64,000 nt of DNA from positions 3,410,001 through 3,474,000 of the forward strand of contig NZ_CP101134.1 in NCBI RefSeq assembly GCF_024296865.1. Direction: 5' to 3'. The position numbers and the translations under genes are program-made. This document shows, piece by piece, positions 8,984-17,247 of this stretch (the first letter of the stretch is position 1; every line of letters starts with the position of its first letter). Source of the DNA: Sphingobacterium sp. LZ7M1 (GTDB lineage: Bacteria > Bacteroidota > Bacteroidia > Sphingobacteriales > Sphingobacteriaceae). Under the pieces are notes generated by a model. The model saw only the letters and a list, made by a program, of their open reading frames with translations, made no database searches and was not told the DNA's origin.

Positions 8984-9151
8984 ACATAAGACAATAGACA
9001 TAAGACATAAGACAATTGTCCATCCCTAAATAGGGTTGACCGTTTTTATACTTTTCTCATTTTCATCAAATATTCTCCATCTCTGCCATAGGTTGAGCCA
9101 AGATAACCCGTCAGAAAGTTCTTTTGTCTGATGTCTAATGTCTTGTGTCTA
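8981..9151. repeat. Heptamer inverted-array element 1 (TAGACAT type)
   Basis: The left arm (8981-9015) is five exact-register heptamers: TAGACAT, AAGACAA, TAGACAT, AAGACAT, AAGACAA. The right arm (9124-9151) is four heptamers in the opposite sense: TTGTCTG, ATGTCTA, ATGTCTT, GTGTCTA. The 108-base core has no ORF. The arms can pair to form a long stem in RNA or single-stranded DNA. The left arm begins with the tdk stop codon and the right arm touches the long gpx terminator palindrome. Two other elements of the same design occur at 22560-22755 and 23576-23739. Confidence 0.8.
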
Positions 9152-9207
9152 AATCTTATAAAAACAAAAAAGACGCCTTGGAGCGTCTTTTTGTTTTTAT
9201 AAGATTT
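9151..9207. terminator. Long palindromic terminator that includes the gpx stop codon
   Basis: AAATCTTATAAAAAC… and its reverse complement form an almost perfect inverted repeat of about 26 bp per arm (one extra A in the left run) around a CTTG-type loop. The core stem GACGC/GCGTC carries a T-run on either side. The gpx stop codon (9197-9199) lies inside the right arm. Confidence 0.85.
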
Positions 9208-9709
9208 GTGATGTTATCACCTTATCAAGTGGTGTAACTTTCGAGCGGTATCGGTGTGCTAGTTTACCATCTTTTCCGATCAGAAATTTCTCGAAGTTCC
9301 AATTGATATCACCTTTGAAGTCTGGATTTTCGGTTTCTGTTAGGTATTTGAACAAGGCAGTTTGCTTATCACCTTTTACATCTACCTTTTCAGAAAGGAT
9401 GAAGTTCACCCCAAAATTCTTTTCACAGAACTCAGCGATCTTTTTATTGTCTCCGTATTCCTGGTTTCCAAAATTATCAGAAGGGAACCCGATAACCACC
9501 AGTTTATCTCCATATTGTTCATGTAGCTCCTGAAGCTCTTTATACTGCTTGGTGAAACCACATTTAGAAGCGGTGTTGACTATCAAAAGTTGTTTTCCTT
9601 TGAAATCAGCGAGATCTACTTTCTTTCCATCAATGGATGTGAAAGAAAAGTCATATACGGTAGGCTGTTGGAACAGCATAGTATAAAACATTATCATGGC
9701 CATGATCAT
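9197..9709 (-). CDS. Glutathione peroxidase-family thiol peroxidase
   Basis: The enzyme reduces peroxides. The peroxidatic Cys is C50 in NTASKCGFT, the partner Gln is Q83 in FPSDNFGNQE, and Trp lies in INWNFEKFLIG. The family's C-terminal SKVTPLDKVI motif is present. A second Cys (C95 in AEFCEKNFG) is the position used as resolving Cys in thioredoxin-dependent members, so thioredoxin rather than glutathione is the likely reductant. The 170 residues include an unusual Met/Ile-rich start with several candidate ATGs; the conserved part begins at about VYDFSF (residue 18). It lies 13 bases downstream of the kinase paralogue and is probably co-transcribed with it. Confidence 0.9.
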   Translation of the reverse strand: MIMAMIMFYTMLFQQPTVYDFSFTSIDGKKVDLADFKGKQLLIVNTASKCGFTKQYKELQELHEQYGDKLVVIGFPSDNFGNQEYGDNKKIAEFCEKNFGVNFILSEKVDVKGDKQTALFKYLTETENPDFKGDINWNFEKFLIGKDGKLAHRYRSKVTPLDKVITSQIL

Positions 9710-9722
9710 AATCTATATATTT

Positions 9723-10583
9723 TTAAAGTTGAACATTCAGCTCTCTGTCCACTACATAATGGAACAGCTCTTCAATTGGGCTACTCAATATCTTGCCCAC
9801 ACGAACACCATGCAAAGAACATACCTCTCTTAAGTGAATATCAAAATAATAGGCAATTCTCCCAACAAAATGACATTCAAATTCCCAAAAGTTCGGGTAT
9901 GTCATGATATTGGTCCTTACAAATTCGTCAAAACCATTTCTCAGGAGATTATCGATATAGGGATGTTGTCTATTCTGTCCCATAAATTCGGCAAAAGATG
10001 CCAAATAGGCATTGGGTCTATCCCTTTGATACACATTCTTGATGATGATATCTTTTGTGATGTGATGCGTCTCCTTAAAGATCCTTGCCAAATCCCTTGG
10101 CATGGTCTCATAGAGATAGGCAGTAATCAACTGTTTTCCAAACCAGGCACCAGAACCCTCATCCCCAAGCACATAGCCATTACCATGCAAACTTGCCGAC
10201 AGTTTCTCCCCATCATAGAAACTGATATCAGAACCAGTTCCCAGATTGGAAATCAATCCTTTTCCAGCTCCAAAGGTTGCATAGGCAGACCCTAACAGGT
10301 CGCTTTCAACAGAAATAAAGGAGGATGGAAAAATTTGGGTCAGGGCATTGGATACTAATTCACGGCGGTCAGGAGTAGAACAACCTGCTCCGAAAAAATA
10401 GACCTCATGAACTTCTTTTATATATGGGATAATTTCGGGAACCTCAGTCAAAATTGCCGCAATCTCCTTCTCGCTTACGAAGAAAGGATTTAAACCTTTG
10501 GTACTGAAACGTAATGGTTTGCTATCTGGAAGATGGAGCATCCAATCTGATCGTGAGGATCCGCTATCTGCAACTAAAATCAT
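9723..10583 (-). CDS. BadF/BadG-family ATPase, second N-acetylglucosamine kinase-like paralogue
   Basis: This is a cytoplasmic ASKHA-fold sugar kinase candidate, exactly the same length (286 residues) as the paralogue at 4472-5332. The P1 loop is MILVADSGSSRSDW, the P2 region LISNLGTGSDISFYDG, and the conserved VLGDEGSGAWFGKQL motif is intact. The C-terminal VGKILSSPIEELFHYV matches VGKILRSPIDDLVQFH of the paralogue. The two have clearly diverged (visible identity is well below half), so they probably differ in substrate. Downstream by 13 bases is the glutathione peroxidase. The Lys of the usual GSTKT loop is replaced by Arg (GSSRS), as in several homologues. Confidence 0.85.
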   Translation of the reverse strand: MILVADSGSSRSDWMLHLPDSKPLRFSTKGLNPFFVSEKEIAAILTEVPEIIPYIKEVHEVYFFGAGCSTPDRRELVSNALTQIFPSSFISVESDLLGSAYATFGAGKGLISNLGTGSDISFYDGEKLSASLHGNGYVLGDEGSGAWFGKQLITAYLYETMPRDLARIFKETHHITKDIIIKNVYQRDRPNAYLASFAEFMGQNRQHPYIDNLLRNGFDEFVRTNIMTYPNFWEFECHFVGRIAYYFDIHLREVCSLHGVRVGKILSSPIEELFHYVVDRELNVQL

Positions 10584-10826
10584 ATGCTACTAAATGTCAT
10601 CATCTCAAATATACAAATTCCAAGAGAATAAAAATCGTTTTCTCGATTTAAACAAAAACGAGTATTCGACATTAAAATACACCCCTTTGACAGGACCAAC
10701 CGGATAAGATTGCAAAAGCTCTAGACTGTAATATTATTGTGAAGGTCCTGCATTAGATCGATCTTTCTCCAATGAATCTGCAAGCGATTCTTATCTTTAA
10801 CCTATAAATTATTACCTAATAAAATT

Positions 10827-13490
10827 ATGAAGAACTCAATGAACCTCATCCGGTTACTGATGTTTTCCTTTGCTTTTATTCAGATGGTATTTGCCCAACA
10901 AATAACCAGTCCGAAAGAGCACTTTGGATTCCAGATTGGTGATGACTACCAATTGGCAACATTTACTGAAACTGAACAGTATTTCAAAAAATTGGACCAA
11001 CAATCTGATCGATTGTTATACACGGTCATCGGCAAGACCGAAGAAGGCCGTGACCAATGTATGCTGATCATTAGTTCTCCGGAAAACTTAAAAAATCTGG
11101 AAGAATTCAAGAACATCTCGACAAAACTTGCCCATGCTGAACTGTCTGAAGAGGAAGCTCGTGCACTGGCCCAAAAAGGCAAGAGCATCGTTTGGATCGA
11201 TGGTGGCCTTCACTCCAATGAAGTGGTAGGAACGCACCAGCTTATCCAAACTGCCTACCTGCTGGCTTCATCCAACGACCTTGAAACGAAGAACATCCTG
11301 GAGAACAGCATTGTCCTCATGGTGCATGCCAATCCAGATGGGCAAGAGTTGATCTCTAACTGGTACATGCGTGAAAAAACTCCTGAAAAAAGATCGGGCA
11401 ACTATGTCCCTGTCCTTTACCAGAAATATGCAGGACATGATAATAACCGCGACTTTTTTATGCTGAACCTCAAGGAATCCCAAAACATGGCTAGACAGCT
11501 GTTTGTTGAATGGATCCCTCAGATTATGTACAACCACCACCAAACTGCACCAGCAGGTGCCGTGGTAGCAGGCGCACCCTATAGAGATCCGTTCAATTAT
11601 GTATTTGACCCAATCTTAATGTCTGGAATCGATGCCTTGGGAGCCGCAATGTCTTCTAGGTTGAATGCCGAAGGCAAACCCGGATATACGGCAAAAGACG
11701 GTTCGGTATTCTCGACCTGGTATAATGGTGGCCTGAGAACGACCACCTATTTCCACAACATGATGGGACTGTTGACCGAAATGATCGGCAACCCAACTCC
11801 ATTCGAGATCCCACTTGTTCCAAACCGCTTGATTCCGAATAATGACACCCAAAACCCAGTGATTCCGCAGGTATGGCATTTCCAACAATCAATTGATTAT
11901 TCCGTATCCTTGAACTACGCAGTCTTGAACTATGCCAGCCGCTATAAGGATGAAGTCCTGTACAACATGTTCAGGATGGGCAAGAACTCCATAGAGCGAG
12001 GTTCTAAAGACTTCTGGCCACTTTCACCTAGCAAGGTAGCTGTAATCGATACAGCCTTTCAACAAGCCAAGAGAAAGGACCCTAAAATCGAGAACAACCG
12101 CGAAGCAGAAAGAAAATTATTGGGCAGCCTCTTCGAGAACAAATCCCTTCGTGACCCTCGCGGATTTATTATCCCTGCGGATCAGGCTGATTTTGTAAAA
12201 GCTACTGATTTCGTGAATGCATTGATCCAAAATGGTATCGATATCCAACAGGCAACAGCGGACTTCACGGTAAACGGCAAGAAATATGCGAAGGATTCCT
12301 ATATCATCAAGACTGACCAAGCTTTCCGTCCACATATCTTAGATATGTTCGAGCCGCAAGATCACCCTGATGACTTTCAATATCCAGGAGGCCCTCCAAT
12401 TCCGCCTTATGATGCTGCAGGCTGGACATTGGCTTACCTGATGGATGTAAAATTCGACCGTATCCTGGAGGACTTCAATGGTCCATTCCAAAATTTGACG
12501 AATGGAAAGGTCATCCAATTGGCAGAACTTGCTAAACCTAAAGGTAAATACCTAAGACTTCCCGCAACAATCAACGAATCCTTCCGCGTAAGCAATGACT
12601 TGCTTAAACAAGGAAAGAATGTTTGGCGAGATGAATCAAATGGGGATATCTATGTTGAAAACAATGCGAACGTGAAATTGATCTTCCCTGCGGAGGCCAG
12701 CAATAGCTTACCAAAACAAAACAAGAAGATCAAACTTCTACGAATAGCGCTATGGGATACTTATGGCGGGAGCATGCCTTCCGGATGGTTGAGGTTCCTG
12801 ATGGAAAAATATCACTATAATTTTGAGGTCATCTATGCACCAGATATCGACAAGGGTAACCTGAATGCAAAATATGATGTCATTATCTTCCCTGGAAATT
12901 CTATTCCTAGGTTCAATAGCAATCCAAATGCATCTTCCTACTATGGACGTATGCCAGCAGAGGCTCCAGAAAATATCCCTTCTCCATTTAAAGAAAGATG
13001 GGGTCGCTTGACCGAACAGAAATCAATACCTGTATTGAAATCATTCTTGGAAAACGGAGGTAAAATCGTAACGATCGGAAGCAGTTCTGATTTGGCCGAA
13101 CATCTGGAATTAGGTGTAGAAAACCATTTGGTAGATGCCCAACACAAGGCTTTAAAGAGAACTGAGTTTTATACCCCTGGATCTGTTTTGACAGCAAAAG
13201 TTGCAAAAGGATCTGCCAGCACTTGGGGCTATAATGATGAAATAGATATATATTACAGCAACGACAACTTGTATAAGATCAAAAATACCAATATCAAACC
13301 ATTGATGTGGTTTGATTCGGAGAAGGTCCTAAAGAGTGGGTGGTCATGGGGACAGAAATATTTGAAGGATGGAGTTATTGCATTTGAAGCGCCAGTAGGC
13401 AAAGGTAAACTGGTATCTTTTGGAAATGACATTAATTTCCGCGCGCAAACCCATGGAACTTTCAAGCTATTGTTCAACCAGCTGCAGTAA
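10827..13490 (+). CDS. Secreted M14-family zinc carboxypeptidase-like protein with C-terminal amidotransferase-like domain
   Basis: The protein is an exported metallopeptidase. A cleavable signal peptide (about residues 1-24, ending MVFAQ) precedes an M14 domain. The domain shows zinc ligands in GGLHSNEVVG (H-x2-E) and in the NHHQTAP region. NPDGQE, AGHDNNRDF and a catalytic-Glu segment (GLLTEMIGNPTP) are also visible. The second half (about 640-887) looks like a class-I glutamine-amidotransferase/ThuA-like alpha-beta fold (YDVIIFPGNSIP, ENGGKIVTIGSSSDLAE). The 887-residue length fits large Bacteroidota M14 proteins. It is transcribed alone and ends at a hairpin at 13511-13545. The substrate is unknown; it probably acts on peptides in the periplasm or outside the cell. 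Confidence 0.88.
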   Translation: MKNSMNLIRLLMFSFAFIQMVFAQQITSPKEHFGFQIGDDYQLATFTETEQYFKKLDQQSDRLLYTVIGKTEEGRDQCMLIISSPENLKNLEEFKNISTKLAHAELSEEEARALAQKGKSIVWIDGGLHSNEVVGTHQLIQTAYLLASSNDLETKNILENSIVLMVHANPDGQELISNWYMREKTPEKRSGNYVPVLYQKYAGHDNNRDFFMLNLKESQNMARQLFVEWIPQIMYNHHQTAPAGAVVAGAPYRDPFNYVFDPILMSGIDALGAAMSSRLNAEGKPGYTAKDGSVFSTWYNGGLRTTTYFHNMMGLLTEMIGNPTPFEIPLVPNRLIPNNDTQNPVIPQVWHFQQSIDYSVSLNYAVLNYASRYKDEVLYNMFRMGKNSIERGSKDFWPLSPSKVAVIDTAFQQAKRKDPKIENNREAERKLLGSLFENKSLRDPRGFIIPADQADFVKATDFVNALIQNGIDIQQATADFTVNGKKYAKDSYIIKTDQAFRPHILDMFEPQDHPDDFQYPGGPPIPPYDAAGWTLAYLMDVKFDRILEDFNGPFQNLTNGKVIQLAELAKPKGKYLRLPATINESFRVSNDLLKQGKNVWRDESNGDIYVENNANVKLIFPAEASNSLPKQNKKIKLLRIALWDTYGGSMPSGWLRFLMEKYHYNFEVIYAPDIDKGNLNAKYDVIIFPGNSIPRFNSNPNASSYYGRMPAEAPENIPSPFKERWGRLTEQKSIPVLKSFLENGGKIVTIGSSSDLAEHLELGVENHLVDAQHKALKRTEFYTPGSVLTAKVAKGSASTWGYNDEIDIYYSNDNLYKIKNTNIKPLMWFDSEKVLKSGWSWGQKYLKDGVIAFEAPVGKGKLVSFGNDINFRAQTHGTFKLLFNQLQ

Positions 13491-13510
13491 ATTAAATCAA
13501 CATAAATTTT

Positions 13511-13547
13511 AAGGTCATATCTCCACAGATATGGCCTTTTCTTTTTA
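13511..13547 (+). terminator. Intrinsic terminator of the M14 peptidase gene
   Basis: Stem AAGGTCATATCT / AGATATGGCCTT (one G-T wobble) with loop CCAC is followed by TTCTTTTTATT. Confidence 0.8.
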
Positions 13548-13599
13548 TTAGTAACATAGGCTGCTGTTCAAAATCCATTTTTTATGCGGGGTTGCAATT

Positions 13600-13706
13600 G
13601 ACCTTATTCGAGACATATTCGGAATTTTCGCAAAATGTCTAAACCAGTATACCTTATTTACTCGAATCATTCCCGAATCATTCTCGAATGAGACCCGAAT
13701 GAGACC
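13600..13706. repeat. CGAAT 11-mer repeat element, copy A
   Basis: At 13663-13706 four contiguous 11-mers are visible: CGAATCATTCC, CGAATCATTCT, CGAATGAGACC, CGAATGAGACC. Upstream at 13600-13621 are two units in the opposite sense, GACCTTATTCG and AGACATATTCG, followed by GAATTTTCG. The 40 bases from 13600 match the reverse complement of the copy near 51950-52012 at 35 of 40 positions by eye. Confidence 0.7.
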
Positions 13707-13793
13707 AAGAGAAAGTGACAAGAAGAAATAGAGGAAACGGAAGTAAGCAGGAGGGATTTTTTAGGCCAGGAATAATATTGGTGGTAAACCATA

Positions 13794-13829
13794 AAGAAAG
13801 GCAAAGAATATTAGTTCATTGCCTTTCTT
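13794..13829 (-). terminator. Intrinsic terminator of ddl
   Basis: On the minus strand, stem AAGAAAGGCAA / TTGCCTTTCTT is followed by T-rich sequence 14 bases beyond the ddl stop. Confidence 0.7.
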
Positions 13830-13843
13830 ATGTTAATTATCTT

Positions 13844-14851
13844 TTAAATATCGTTTTTCGCTGCCTCGATCAATTCGGAATAGAAAGCGGTTTCTGTACG
13901 GCCATCTGCTCGGACCTGTTGCGGAATAAAGCTTTGTGCAGTTTGACCAGGAATGGTATTGATCTCAATAAAATAGAATTTATCGGTGTCATTTTGGATA
14001 AAGAAATCCACACGGACCATACCTTTACAATTCAATCGAACATAAACTTCACGGATAATGGCATCCGCCCTATCCTTTTGTTCTTGGTTAAGGTCGGCAG
14101 GTGTGATCTCTTGGGTCAACCCTGGAGTGTATTTGGCTTCAAAGTCAAAGAATTCCCTGGTCGTGATCACCTCTGTTGCCGGAAGCACCTGAAGCTCTCC
14201 TTTGGAGTCCCTAAAGATCCCTTGGGAGAATTCTCTACCTTTTACAAACTCTTCGACCAATACTTGCATACCGGTTCCTTCTGCATCGTATGCTTCATCT
14301 AAGGCCTTAGGAAGTTCCTCCCAGGTATTGACCTTGTTCATTCCGATACTGCTACCTCCAGCATTTGGTTTTACAAATAAGGGAAGAGTTAATTTTTCTT
14401 TGACCAGGTCGAATGCCTTTGGTCTGTCGATATCAAATAAAAGAACCGATTTTGCGACGTTCAATTCTGCAATGTCCTGGATAATAGCCTTGGTATAACC
14501 CTTGTTCATTGTCAAGGATGAGGTCAAAGCGCCACAAGAAGTATAAGGCAATCCAACCATATCTAAATAACCTTGTAACCTTCCATCCTCGCCCGGGCTA
14601 CCGTGCAAAATGATAAAGGCCACGTCAAAACGTAGCTTTTCGTTATTTATGTTCAAAGAGAAATCTTGACGATCAATTTCGTGTTTTTGGCCGTTCTCAT
14701 CCGTATAGGCCCAGCTATGCAATGTAATATCAATAAGATACACATCGTATTTTTCTTTATCGATTTGGGAATAAACAAACGCTGAACTTTTATAGGAAAT
14801 TTCAGCCTCTCCAGTATAACCACCCGTAATTAATGCTACTTTAGTTTTCAT
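13844..14851 (-). CDS. ddl: D-alanine--D-alanine ligase
   Basis: This cytoplasmic ATP-grasp enzyme makes the D-Ala-D-Ala dipeptide for peptidoglycan. The 335-residue protein begins with the family's strand and glycine loop (KVALITGGYTGEAEIS). It contains the HGSPGEDGRLQGYLDMVG segment, the ATP-grasp loop (FVKPNAGGSSIGMNKV) and the metal-binding C-terminal EINTIPGQT. All regions expected of an active enzyme are present. It is divergent from the PASTA-mltG operon, so cell-wall genes flank one 141-base regulatory region. The start at 14851 is immediately before the first conserved strand. Confidence 0.95.
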   Translation of the reverse strand: MKTKVALITGGYTGEAEISYKSSAFVYSQIDKEKYDVYLIDITLHSWAYTDENGQKHEIDRQDFSLNINNEKLRFDVAFIILHGSPGEDGRLQGYLDMVGLPYTSCGALTSSLTMNKGYTKAIIQDIAELNVAKSVLLFDIDRPKAFDLVKEKLTLPLFVKPNAGGSSIGMNKVNTWEELPKALDEAYDAEGTGMQVLVEEFVKGREFSQGIFRDSKGELQVLPATEVITTREFFDFEAKYTPGLTQEITPADLNQEQKDRADAIIREVYVRLNCKGMVRVDFFIQNDTDKFYFIEINTIPGQTAQSFIPQQVRADGRTETAFYSELIEAAKNDI

Positions 14852-14868
14852 ATGTAATAATCGAGAAG

Positions 14869-14876
14869 CAAATATA
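14869..14876 (-). promoter_or_regulatory. Possible -7 box for ddl
   Basis: The minus strand reads TATATTTG (TAnnTTTG), ending 18 bases before the ddl ATG. No clear TTG -33 box is present at the expected distance, so this is a weak prediction. Confidence 0.35.
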
Positions 14877-14877
14877 A

Positions 14878-14908
14878 TTTGAGATACGAGGAAAAACGAA
14901 TATTTTTG
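14878..14908 (+). promoter_or_regulatory. Predicted promoter of the PASTA-mltG operon
   Basis: TTTG at 14878-14881, a 19-base spacer and TATTTTTG at 14901-14908 fit the Bacteroidota consensus. The leader to the ATG at 14993 would be about 78 bases. The box almost abuts the divergent ddl -7 candidate, so the two promoters may compete. Confidence 0.6.
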
Positions 14909-14992
14909 CCTTTATATTAGCAGTATTTGCGGGAATTTGTAAAATTGGAATTAATATTGTTAATAGGATATTCAAAAAAAACACATTAATAG

Positions 14993-15790
14993 ATGTCGAA
15001 GTTCTTTTTATACTTGAGAACGAGTGCTTTCAGGAAAAACTTAATTGCAGGGCTCATTTTCATTGTCATTCTTTTTATTTTAGTTTATTTCGGATTAAAG
15101 ATCTACACTAAGCATGGTGATTCTCAAGAGGTTCCTCTATTGAAAGGCTTGAACATCAGTGAAGCTTTGAACGTATTGGACAAGGCAGGATTAGAGGTGG
15201 AAATCGATTCCATCTACCAAATGGATGCGAAACCAGGATTGGTGATCGACCAGGATCCTGACCCTAAGACGCATGTAAAAGGTGGTCGTACGATTTATTT
15301 GACCATCATTACCCAGTCTGCACCTGAAATTGCCTTCCCAGAAGTTATTGATAAAACATTTATCGAGGCATCTGCTATCTTAAAGAACCATTCTTTAAAG
15401 ATTGCGGATACCGTCTATAGGAATGACATCGCTAGAGATGTGGTATTGGATGTAAAATTTGCCGGCCAACCGATCCGTCCGGGACGTATGGTTCCTAAAG
15501 GATCCAAAATCAGCTTGATCTTAGGTAATGGTCGCGGAGACGATGAGGTTGAAATCCCTGTATTGATTGGATTGAACCTGACTGAGGCCAAATTTGCACT
15601 GGCAGGAAAAGGCTTGACCTTGGGTTCTGTTTCTTTTGACGGGAACTCAAATGATACTTTAGGATCAGTGGTCGTAAAACAAAACCCAGATACGAGTGCG
15701 AAGATTATTTCCATAGGCAATGCCATCCATGTTACCCTAGGTAAACCGGCAGAACCAACTCCAACACCTACTATTCCACAAAACCCATAA
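14993..15790 (+). CDS. PASTA-domain membrane protein
   Basis: This single-pass inner-membrane protein has a short cytoplasmic N-terminus, a transmembrane helix (about residues 17-36, AGLIFIVILFILVYFGL) and three periplasmic PASTA domains (about 45-110, 112-180 and 184-250). A Pro/Thr-rich tail ends it. PASTA modules bind peptidoglycan or muropeptides. Here they are not fused to a kinase or penicillin-binding protein; stand-alone PASTA proteins of this size are common in Bacteroidota. It overlaps functionally with mltG, whose ATG follows one base after its stop codon, and it faces ddl. A role in peptidoglycan sensing or synthesis is inferred from this context. Confidence 0.88.
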   Translation: MSKFFLYLRTSAFRKNLIAGLIFIVILFILVYFGLKIYTKHGDSQEVPLLKGLNISEALNVLDKAGLEVEIDSIYQMDAKPGLVIDQDPDPKTHVKGGRTIYLTIITQSAPEIAFPEVIDKTFIEASAILKNHSLKIADTVYRNDIARDVVLDVKFAGQPIRPGRMVPKGSKISLILGNGRGDDEVEIPVLIGLNLTEAKFALAGKGLTLGSVSFDGNSNDTLGSVVVKQNPDTSAKIISIGNAIHVTLGKPAEPTPTPTIPQNP

Positions 15791-15791
15791 C

Positions 15792-16835
15792 ATGGCTGAG
15801 AACAGAAATAAAAGAAAAGGATTAGGGATTGTACTTATCATTATCTTATTGATAGTGTTGGTAGCTGGATGGATAGGATATCAGGCGTTTATGGCACCAA
15901 GTATTGCCAGCGATGAGGATTACTTCTACGTAAAAACCGATGAACCTTATGCGAGTGTGATCTCCAGGATCGAGTCGGAAGGTATAGTAAAAAACCCAAC
16001 CTATTTCAAGTATGCGGCGAAAGCTATGGATCTGGAAAGCACCGGCATTAAGGCAGGCCGCTACAAAATATCGAAAGATATGAGCAATCGCCGATTGATC
16101 GGGAACTTGCGTGGCGGTTATCAGGATGCTGTAAAGTTCAGGTTCCAAAATATACGATTGAGACAGGATTTTGCAGGATTGCTGGGTAGAGATTTTGAAG
16201 CGGATTCCCTGACTTTCATCAATCTGTTGAATGATGAGAAGTTAGCAGAGAAATATGGTTTCAATAAAGAGAATTTCTTCAGCATGTTCATTCCAAATAC
16301 CTATGAAATCTATTGGAATACCAAGCCTGAGGAGATCATCGATCGTTTTTCAAAGGAATATGAGAAATTCTGGAATGCAGAGCGGAAAGCAAAGGCAGAT
16401 TCTTTGGGAATGACCATACAAGAGGTGAGCACCTTAGCTTCTATTGTAAAAGGTGAAGCCCTGCATGTGGATGAAATGCCAAAAATTGCAGGTCTTTATA
16501 TCAATAGATTGAAGAAAGGGATGCTATTGCAGGCGGATCCTACGGTGATCTTTGCCAATAATGACTTTACTATCCGTAGGGTATTGAACAGGCACCTGAC
16601 CATTGACAATCCATATAACACTTATCGTTTCAAAGGCCTTCCTCCGGGACCGATCATGATGCCAAGTATCGCCTCTATCGATGCGGTATTGAATTATGAC
16701 CATCACCCCTATATCTATATGTGTGCGAAGGATGATTTTTCAGGATACCATTTATATGCGGAAACAGTTGCTGAACATTTGATCAATGCGCGTAAATTCC
16801 AAAAAGCTTTAGACGCCAGAAATATCAAGAAATAG
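15792..16835 (+). CDS. mltG: Endolytic murein transglycosylase MltG
   Basis: MltG (YceG family) is an inner-membrane lytic transglycosylase that cuts nascent glycan strands. The 347-residue protein has a short cytoplasmic start, a transmembrane helix (about 10-29, IVLIIILLIVLVAGWIG), a LysM-like part and the YceG domain. The signature ASIVKGEALHVDEM…INRLKKG…LQADPTVIFAN is present. In the usual ASIVEKE motif the first acidic residue is Lys here, while the second Glu (GEA) is kept. This looks like a lineage variant rather than a loss, since the rest is intact. It is the second gene of a tight operon; the thioesterase gene starts 1 base after its stop. Confidence 0.92.
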   Translation: MAENRNKRKGLGIVLIIILLIVLVAGWIGYQAFMAPSIASDEDYFYVKTDEPYASVISRIESEGIVKNPTYFKYAAKAMDLESTGIKAGRYKISKDMSNRRLIGNLRGGYQDAVKFRFQNIRLRQDFAGLLGRDFEADSLTFINLLNDEKLAEKYGFNKENFFSMFIPNTYEIYWNTKPEEIIDRFSKEYEKFWNAERKAKADSLGMTIQEVSTLASIVKGEALHVDEMPKIAGLYINRLKKGMLLQADPTVIFANNDFTIRRVLNRHLTIDNPYNTYRFKGLPPGPIMMPSIASIDAVLNYDHHPYIYMCAKDDFSGYHLYAETVAEHLINARKFQKALDARNIKK

Positions 16836-16836
16836 T

Positions 16837-17247
16837 ATGTTTCATTATCAGCATCAGATCAGGGTTCGTTACGCAGAGACAGACAATATGGGTTATGTCT
16901 ATTATGGAAACTATGCGACCTATTATGAAGTTGCCCGTACCGAAATGTTAAGGAGCACGGGGATTTCCTATAAACAGCTCGAGGAAATGGGCGTGATGTT
17001 GCCTGTGATCGAATTGAGCTGCAAATTCAACAAAGCAGCGAAATATGATGATTTAGTAACCATAAATATTTATATTAGAGAAAAACCAGGAATAAGGATT
17101 AAATTTGAATATGAGCTGTTTAATGAATCTGGAGAGCTGTTGAATACAGGTTCTACCCAACTGGTATTTGTTGATATGGAACGAAACAGGCCTTGCAAAC
17201 CTCCACAGATTTTCATGGATAAGATGGCTCCATTTTTTGGAGAATAA
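16837..17247 (+). CDS. Acyl-CoA thioesterase, YbgC/4-hydroxybenzoyl-CoA thioesterase family
   Basis: This is a hot-dog-fold thioesterase of 136 residues, cytosolic and probably tetrameric. The family motif RVRYAETDNMGYVYYGNYATYYE (about residues 8-30) contains the catalytic Asp and the His-to-Tyr variation seen in many Bacteroidota members. Substrates in this family are short- or medium-chain acyl-CoA or acyl-ACP; the actual one cannot be read from sequence. In proteobacteria YbgC sits beside the Tol-Pal genes, but here it lies between mltG and a YihY-type membrane protein. The stop codon overlaps the next start by one base (ATGA arrangement around 17247), indicating translational coupling. 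Confidence 0.9.
   Translation: MFHYQHQIRVRYAETDNMGYVYYGNYATYYEVARTEMLRSTGISYKQLEEMGVMLPVIELSCKFNKAAKYDDLVTINIYIREKPGIRIKFEYELFNESGELLNTGSTQLVFVDMERNRPCKPPQIFMDKMAPFFGE

Larger units (their letters stand above)
13491..13843. other. Convergent intergenic region with two terminators and an 11-mer repeat element
   Basis: This 353-base gap lies between the M14 peptidase gene (+) and ddl (-). It holds a terminator for each gene (13511-13545 and 13794-13829) and, between them, CGAAT-based 11-base repeats (13600-13706). No plausible gene was seen; the open frame across part of it on the plus strand runs antisense to ddl. Confidence 0.7.

Noticed and set aside
8981..9015. Heptamer arrays as a CRISPR array
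   Set aside because: Units are 7 bases, contiguous with no spacers, and paired with reverse-complement arrays; no cas genes are in the window.
13715..14302. 195-codon plus-strand open frame
   Set aside because: Most of it runs antisense to ddl and the rest covers the ddl terminator; composition is not that of a protein.
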